In this document: piece by piece, positions 51,201 to 60,200 of the stretch
Layout: each line of letters opens with the position of its first letter
How positions within the stretch are numbered: the first letter of the stretch is position 1
NCBI GenBank assembly: GCA_008694505.1
Contig: VZDJ01000049.1
Coordinates: forward strand, 2,041,676 to 2,105,675
Length of the DNA: 64,000 nucleotides
Origin: Cyanoderma ruficeps
Taxonomy: Eukaryota > Chordata > Aves > Passeriformes > Timaliidae
Reading direction: 5' to 3'
The notes under the pieces: model-generated
Seen by the model: only the letters and a program-made list of their open reading frames with translations
Database searches by the model: none
What the model was told of the DNA's origin: nothing
Made by a program: the position numbers and the translations under genes

Positions 51201-54200
51201 AAGCATCCCGAGGAGTTGTTAAATGTAAAACCAGCAAGAATTGGGCAGCGGTTTTGTCCTTGTGCACAAAAAGTGTTTCCTTATTGATGTCACCCATCAC
51301 AACATCTGTGACGGGCAGTTGATACCAATTACTGAATTTTAAGGAACCAAAATTAAATTAATTACTAAAGCAAATCCTTCTTGCTCCTCCCCAAGGTCCT
51401 GTGGTCTGATTCTTCGGTGACGTTGGTAACCAAATCTTCTGCTGAAGTGACTGAGTTTATTTCAAAGGTAAAGACGATAAGAAAAACACTTTGAAAATAT
51501 GAAAATAAAAAAAAGTATTTTGTCCCTCTCTCTGATTTTGTTCGGTGATACTTTTCGAAATGTGCCAAGGTAATTCAGATTGAGTTTCGTAAAATATTTG
51601 TTTTATAACTGGCAGTGGCTTGACTCTCACAGAAATAACAAGAGTTCTTTTCACTTTTAATTTGTCATATCCTCCCCTTTTAGCTGTCTCAGCTGTATCC
51701 AGAAGAGAACTTGGAGAAATTCATTCCCTGCTTAGCTGGTCCGGATTCCTTTTACCTGGAACGGAACCACATGGACCTGGAATCAGACCTGAGGTATGCT
51801 GGGATTTTGTGGGGTTTTTATCTGGACACTTGGCTTCTTTCACCAAGAAAAAGAAGAAAAAAAACCAAACAAAACAGGAAATAGAAATATTATCTCCATA
51901 ATTTAAATTACTTCAAAGAAATTAGAGCCTGATCCTAAGCTTTTCTCCTTGATGTTCCATTAATTCCAGTGCGTAACAATTTTTCAGGAAATCTTTCTTC
52001 AGAAATACAGATGGTAATAATATTCTGCATTAAGCTTCCTGAAGAATTGATATTTCCTCATTCCTTGTGAAGAACAAATAGAGGATCACTGGCTTTGCAG
52101 AAGTTTGTTTTGGACTCAAAAATAACCAGAATTGCTTAAAACAACTGCTCAAAACTCAGGAAAAAAATAGAAGCCTGAATATTCACCCATCTGTACTAAG
52201 GAATGAGTTGTGGGGATTTTTTTTTCCCCTTTCACAGAGTTTTTATTTTCTCTGTTGTTTTAGGTTGTCGTGGTGTTTATTTTTGCATTAATTTAAAAAG
52301 TTAGGTATGTATTTAGATACTGTTAAATAATTACATTTTTTGGAAGCCCTTTAACAGCTAAGCAATTTTTGAAGCCTTAGCTTGTGCCTCCTCAAATTAT
52401 CACAAATCATCTGGCCATTATTTAATATAAACCAGTGTTTTAAATACCATAATCTATGGCAGATCACATCAGGTTTCTCTTTCTAAATCTGATTTTCCTA
52501 GGAAAATTGGGAGTGACTTAAATTCTTCTGGGCTGATACTGTCTTTATCTATGCAGAACAAGATTATTGTAATATTAACATTATTCTGATCCTAATACGA
52601 TATTATTATAAAATTAAATGACGCTTTGAAATATTAATTAACTTTATTAGAGCTTCTCCTTTACACTTCTTTTCCCTAAGCCAGGGTGGATATTGGTTTT
52701 CCACAGGCAGCAGCCAGCAGGTGCATGCCTGGATTATTTTTCATGGCAAGCAGCATTCCCATCCCCTTGCTGTGCTCCAAGCAGAATTGGGGAGGCTGCA
52801 GGGAATGTGTGTGGCTGCTGTTTGGGAACAACAGCCTCTCCAAATCTGGGTTAATGGAGCAGCAACTGCACTGCCAGAGCTCAGGGAAGAGGCTGCTCCG
52901 AGGTGCTGCTCAGCTGTGAAACTCAGCAGTGAACTCCGGGGTTTCCAGCTGGGAAAGCACCTCTGGGTGTGTGCAGGTGCAAAGTTTTGGGAGATTGTTT
53001 TTTTGGGTTTTTTTTCGTGGAATCCCAGAGTGGTTTGGGTTGGAAGGGACCTCAAAGTTCATCCTCTTCCACCTCTGCCATGGCAGGGGCACCTTCCACC
53101 ATCCCAGGCTGCTCCAAGCCGTGTCCAACCTGGCCTGGGACACTTCCAGGGATCCAGGGGCAGCCACAGCCTCTCTGGGCACCCTGTGCCACGGCCTGCC
53201 CGCCCTCCCAGGGAAGGAATTCTCCCCAGTATCCTGTCTAAATCCACCCTCTTCCAGCTCAAAGCTGTCCCTCCTTGTCCTGTCCCTCCATCTCTTGCCC
53301 CAGGTCCCTCTCCAGCCCCCCACAGGCCCCTCGAGGCCCTGGAATGCTGCTGGAAGGGCTCTTTTCCCTTCAAAGAGGCACAGGGAAAACGTGACAGAAG
53401 ATTTTCCCTAAACTGCCAGACTCTGCATCTGCTGTTTATCTCCGAGAGGAGGAAATTCAATAACAGATCCATGTCTATTTTATATTCCTCAGGTTCCTGC
53501 ATTTGAAAGGCAGTTTTCAAGTTTACATTTTCTGCCTTAGAAGCGTTCAGGGTTCCTAAATGAGGGAGCTTTGCTGGAACACTCACCAGAGTGAAAACAA
53601 CCCCGGGGTAACAGGGTTTGGTATTAAGACTAAGAATATCCATAAATTTCCAGAATTCAGAATCGCATGGTGTGTTTCAACTTTTAAATTTCCGATCTGA
53701 GTTCCAAGTGTGTTGTCCAGAGTGCAATCCTGATGGATTTGGGGGGGCTCTAACAGAGCAGGGGCTTTGTTTGCTGCAGGTACCTGGCCCCGTTCCCTTC
53801 CCATGTGGTGAAAAACGACCACGTCAGGAAGTTCTTCAGCACTTCATCTCCCTCACAGCAACTTCAGAGCTCAAGTGAGTTGAAATAAAGTTTAAAAAAT
53901 ATTTTTTTGCACTGCATTTCATAAACTGATGCCATTTGTGACTCTGTTCCTTGTTTCCAGATCCTGGCAACCCCTCCCTGTATAAAGTAGGAACTACGCT
54001 GGGAACATCTGGAAGGTGAAATATTTATCTTGTTTACAACTCATTCTCTTAAGAGGCAATTTTCATGTCCTCCAACAAAACCCAGACCCACTTCAAGGAG
54101 CCAATATCGTGGCTTCCTTTGCCACTTCCATCTGGGAAGATTAAAAATTTCCCTAGGTTTATATTTGGGCATCTTTACTTTTTTTTAATAACGCAAAGGC

Positions 54201-57200
54201 CGTTCTGCCCGACGCTTTTTTTCAAATCGCAGAGAGGCAGCAGAATATTTAATATCTGTGATTATTGAAGGAAATCATTGAAGGAAAATTCTGCAAGGTG
54301 AAGATCAGCTTCACCCTTTGCCAGAACTGCCCTGTTTTATTTACTGAGCTGTGGCACAGGGCAGGTACAAATCCATACCTTGGCTCCAACAAACTGGTTT
54401 TTCCCCCCAGTCCCGATTTTTGTGGCCACAACAGCTGAACTCCGGGTGACACAGCTCATCCAATGTTGGAGTCCAGGGCAGCATCCCTTTGGATGACCTG
54501 GGACCCGAGGAAGGGAGTTTGAACCCTGGACAGGGGGTGTGGAGCTGGTCCAGGGGGGTTGGAGACCTTGGCACAGAGCCCAGGAAGACACTGGGTTTGA
54601 TTTTAGTCCATGGGAGAGGCTCCCAACACTGAGAGAGGAATTACAAACCTCAAAGGTGTGAGAATAGTAGTTTAGCACAGCACAGGGTGAAAAATTTTGT
54701 AGTTTAGGGGTTCTTAAAATAGAGGTAAATGGGGGACAAGATGGAGGATTTAGGGTGTTGCCCTGAGTTCCTCTCCTTCCTCATCCTGCATTTTCCAGTG
54801 TGGTGATGACACAAGGTAGTTGGAGGGGATTGGGTCAAGGTAGAAACGACCCTTCTAGTACAGGTGCTGCACATTGGCACAAAATTGTAAATAGTGGACA
54901 TGTAATTATCTTTATAAGAGTAAAGCAACGCCCCACAGGCAGGCAGTTCCAGCCACTGTCTGGACCTCGGCTGGGTGCAGAGAAAACTGAGATATCAAAT
55001 AATAAACAACACCAAAAACCTGAAAACGAGGCCTTGAGGACTCTGCTTTTTCTCTTGTGACACGGCTCAGGGCTTTGAGAGTGCCAAAGACTTTTAACAA
55101 CCTGAATCTCGGGTGAGAAACCAACCCTGAGAATCCAAGGTGCTAAACCCAACCCTGCTGCTCTTTTTGCAGGCCTATCTGTGGGGTGGCTGGAATTCAG
55201 TCTTCCCAGAACCACGTGCAGCACTCGGCTGCTGCTGCTCCCGTGTCTCTGCCCCACTGCTCCCACTCCGGAGGCGCCGGCTCCTCGCTGGGCTATCGCT
55301 CCCAGCTGGAAACCTCCTCCCCAGCCATGCTGATGTCTTCCAGCCCTCAGACCCCTCAGACACAGGAGCAGAACGGCATCCTGGACTGGCTCAGGAAGCT
55401 GCGCTTGCACAAGTATTACCCCGTCTTCAAACAGCTCACCATGGAAAAGGTAAGGCAGGAAACGGGAGGGAAGAGGCCAGCTTCTAAATCATCTCCGTGT
55501 TCTCCAGGCTGGGAACGTCTGCACTGAGGATCACACAAGTTTCTGGCACGTGCTGGGGGAGGTTTTCACTTTGTGAAAGCAGTAATGAGTTGATGAAAAC
55601 CTTCTTGATGTTTTCACTCCGTGTTGTGTCCAGGGCTGTCCAACAGCTGCTGCTTCTTCCAGGCTTCCTCATGGAAAGCTTGGAGATCCAGCTTGGATGC
55701 TGTGCTTGGCTCCCTGGACATCTCTTCGTGTGCAGGAGATACCTAAATATGTTAGTTTCTCTCCATTTCTGCTTCTTGGTTGATTTTTCTCCCTAAAATA
55801 TTTGGTTATCCTCGTTTTAAGAAACAGATTTTCAGAGCTCCGTGGCGTGAATATGAACATGAGTGAGTGAGGTTTGTTTCCTGCAGAAATTCCTGTGGAA
55901 AAATCATCTCTCGTGTCTTTGCATTGTAAGAGTCCCAAATAACACCTGTGTGTGCTGGATTCTATCTAAACAAAGGTTTTTGAGCATTTTCCAAGCTCCA
56001 GTGGAAGATTTCCTTGTCCTCTGTCTTTTGGCCTGGAACGCCCTCCAGTGGAGGGAGGGCTCGGCCTGAGCTTTGTTATGGAATATTTTATGGATTTAAT
56101 TTCAATCTCTTACCAGAGTCTTCTGATTTCATTTGCTTCATTACAAGAAAGGAACTCGACTGGTTTTTTTGTTCTTTAATAAAGTAGTAAAACTCTATAT
56201 TCCAGTATATTTTAAAAAAAGCAAATATTATTATGCATACTTCACTGGCTTTCATTTTAATTACATCATAATGTAAATGTTTGTATCTATCCCTGTATTT
56301 TATGATTAAATTTACTATTGGTGTATATTTTCCACTGCACTTCTGTGGTAAAAGACACTCTGGGAAGACTGGAGTGATTTTCTAAGATCTTTAAATTCAC
56401 TGATAGCACCAAGTTCTATTTTAATTTAATTCTATTTTAATATGTACACGAGTTATTTCATCTTTATAGTGACTGGTTAATACAAGCACACTCCTGATGA
56501 AATTAAATCTGCAGGTGTTCTTTCTTTCATGCCAGTCCCCCACATTTTCCTTTTACACTATAATTGAAAACTGGAGTAGAGAGTTTCCTTGAATTTAAAA
56601 ATGGTTTTAAAGTTGACTTCTGGAATTGTTCTTCGCTGAAAATGGGAATAAGAATATTCCAGGTTATAAAACTAAATATATTTTTTCTTTCCAAGTTTTT
56701 GAGTCTTACTGAGGAAGATCTGAATAAGTTTGAGTCCCTCACCATGGGAGCAAAGAAGAAGCTCAAGACCCAACTAGAGCTGGAGAAGTAAGTGAGGGCT
56801 GGGGGAACTTTTTTTAAGGTCAAAAAATGCAAATTTTACAGTAGTTTTTGCTTCCCAGACCACAAACCTATCATGCTTCTCACCTGGAGATATGGATGAT
56901 TATTATCTCCATTACTAAGCAGTATTTAGTATTTTCTGGTTTACTTCTCCCTGTTCAGGGTTGTGGTGAGGATACCAAATTTTTAAATCTACAAAATATA
57001 CGTTTTGTGTTTAGGTTTTTTTTAAACTTGTGCCACAAGTTATTTGTTATTGCAAAGATTTTGGGCTTCCCATCCACTTGACCTTGATGGGTTTGCAGGC
57101 CCAGGGGATGTATTTCCCAAAGTCAGGCCATTTTTTCCTAGGAAGTGACAATTTTTTGGCTCCAGTCCATGTGGATGGAGCACAGCTCTACATTGGGAGC

Positions 57201-60200
57201 TGCCTCAGTGTCCCACGGTGACCCCAGACAGCTGTGACAGCCCTTTGGGGACACTGATGCAACAGATTGTCCTGGCTTTTGCATCTCCACTTACAGGGAC
57301 GTGTTTATTCTGCAGCTACTGCTGTTCCTTAAAAAGCAATTAGGAATCCAAATCTGTGCCCATTTGTCAGAGCTCCTTGGCAGCGTTTTTAGTTTTCCAA
57401 TCTTAGTTTTTCCAGAGTTCGTTTGGAAAAGGAAAACTTGGGACTGTGTTTGTTTTCTCTTTGGGTTTGGTGTGCAGGGCTGGGTTTGGGATGTGCTGAC
57501 ATAATATGTGATGGGATTTTAGAGTTCAGTCAGGGTCTGGTGATGTTTTACCCTGCACAAATAAGAGCACAGTGTTGTAATCAGATGGCAAAGGGTCCAG
57601 CCCTCACTGCTGGCAGTTATGGTCAGCACTGATGTGATTTCCAAGTGTTTCCATTTGAAATAAGCACAGCATCAGTGGGTTGTTCAATGGGCTTTGTCCG
57701 CTCTGGGTTCATTCAGAAACTGATTTATTTGTGGTGGTGTTGTAGCCAGTTTCTGTCTCCTCATGCTTCTCTCCATCACCCTGTAGGGAGAAATCAGAGA
57801 AACGGTGCCTAAACCCCTCCACACCTTCCTCAGTGAGCAGCAGTGGGGTGGCCAGGGTTCCCCCCACTTCCCACGTGGGGCCCATCCAGGGGATCCGGGG
57901 CAACCACGCCGCAGGTAAGGGGACAGGGGACACTGCTGTGCCAGCTGTGCCTGCACAAGGGTCACCTCATTCCTGTGCTGCTGCTTCCCCAAGCTTTATC
58001 TCCCAAAAACCACTGGCTTCATAGGGAGCAAGCAAAAAGTCTGATTTCGGTGATTATTGAGGGCAATAAAAAGTGATTTTTTTCCATGGCTCTGCTGGGA
58101 ATGGGCAGCTGCTGTGGTTGGGCAGTTCCACCTCGGATGGATCCCTGTAAATCCTGAGCATGGCTGTCTTCTCCTGAGGTGCTGGCAGTGTCACCTGTGA
58201 GGTTTCTTACCTTCTTTTCTTCGTGTTAGAGCCAGGATTAACACTCAGGACACAGTTTTTGTGTTCAGACTCAGCGTTTATTAATACACAGGACACAGTT
58301 TTTATGTTTGGACTCAGCATTTATTAATACTCAGGACACAGTTTTTGTGTTTGGACTCAGCATTTATTAATTCCTATCTAAAGTACAGTCTCACGAGTTG
58401 TGAGTTCTAGCTAACAAGGCAGGAAATGGCAATGCCTCTAACTCTTTACGAGGTCTTTTAAGTGCTAATTACCCAATAACAAGATGACACCCATATTATT
58501 TATATTTTTGACCCGATAATTGACCGCCCAAGGTCCTCAATGCAGACCCTTTCACCCAATAAGAAAAAAACACCCGAAACCATGAAGAAGAAGGTGAAGA
58601 GGAGTAACTTAGAACACCCTAAATCCTCCATCTTGCCCCTTATATGTTACTATAGACCAAAAAATCTTAAAACCTAAGTTTCCGGAATTCCAGCAGTCAC
58701 CCTGTGTGTCCCCTGTCCCTGCAGAGCTGCGAGTGGACGTGGATCAGCCGGCCCACCCCCTGCCAAGGGAGGGCAGCTCCTCCGAGTACTCCAGCTCCAG
58801 CTCCAGCCCCATGGGGATCCAGGCACGGGAGGAGAGCTCGGACAGCGCCGAGGAGAACGAGAGACGTAAGCAGAGCCCCCCGGCCGCGCCCCGCGCCCTG
58901 CCCGGGGCCGCGCTCACAGCTCCTCTCTCCCCAGGCCTGGAGCTCCACCTGGACTCCTCGGACAAGGAGAAGCCGGTGATGCTGCTGAACCATTTCCCCT
59001 CGAGCTCGGCCAGGCCCACGGCCCAGGTGCTGCCCGTGCAGAACGACGCCGGCTCGGGCCCCGGCGGCCACCACGCGCTGCCCATGCAGATGCTGTCCCC
59101 GACCCCGTCCCACATCACCCCCATCCGCATGCTGGGCTCCGTGCACAAGCCAGAGCGCGGCTCTGCAGACATGAAGCTGCTCTCGTCCTCCGTGCACTCC
59201 CTCTTGTCTTTGGAAGAGAGGAACAAAGTGTCTCCCGGCTCCAGGGGCAGCATAAAGATGGAGAAGGGCTTCGGGAACGCCGTGGTGGATGTCATGTCGG
59301 CGTCCTCTCCGCACCAGCCCCTGCAGGTGCTGTCGGGGGGCGCCGAGAGTGGCTCCCCCACGTCCACCATGAACTTTGGGCCTCGGACCAAAGTCGTCCA
59401 CGCTTCCACTCTGGACAGAGTGATCAAACCAGCCCAGCAGCCAGGACTCATAGTGGAGACGAGCACTGCTGCCACGGTGACGTCCAGCACAGTCTTCCAT
59501 GTGGCTCGTCCGCCCATCAAACTCCTGGTGTCGTCGTCTCTTCCCACCGACTCCGCCATGGCCGGACAGACTTCCTGCTCCAGTAATATGCAAATAACGG
59601 TGTCCCCTGCAATAATCAACCCCCGGACTGCTCTGTACACAGCCAACACCAAAGTTGCCTTTTCTGCCATGAGCAGCGTGCCCGTGGCGCCCATGCAGGG
59701 CAGCTTCTGCGCCAACAGCAACGCCGCCTCCTCCAGCAGCCACCCGTCCCCGTCCTTCACCACCATGGCCAACCTGCCCAGCTGCCCCGCGCCCAGCTCC
59801 AGCCCCACGCTCTCCTCCGGCGCCGACAACAACTTCTACAGCAGCAGCAGCAGTAGCAGTAGCAGCGGCAGCGGCGGCGGCGGCTCGGCCGGGAGCGTGC
59901 CCGTCCCCAACCAGAACCACCACCACCACCACCACCAGCAGCCTCCTCCGCAGCCCCCCGGCTGCATGGTGTGCAGCTCCTGCGGCTGCAGCGGCAACTG
60001 CGGCTCCAGCGGCATGACCGTCAGCTACGCCAACTATTTCCAGCACCCCTTTTCGGGACCTTCCATGTTTACTTTCCCTTTCCTGCCCTTCAACCCGCTG
60101 TGTAGCAACGGCTACATCAACACGCAGCAGTACAACAGCAGCACCACGTTCCCCGTGGTGCACACGGCCTACAACAGCGGCCTGGCCCCCGACTCCGTCA

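Larger units (their letters stand above)
57915..58724 (+). other. ZCCHC14: ZCCHC14 intron 10 (0.8 kb)
   Basis: More than half of it is an antisense LTR-like insertion (about 58223-58690) that ends only some 35 bp before exon 11, close to the polypyrimidine tract and acceptor (..CCCTGCAG). Confidence 0.85.

Noticed and set aside
52721..53506. A 261-codon plus-strand frame in intron 5
   Set aside because: Most of it is the reverse complement of a CR1 element; not a host gene.
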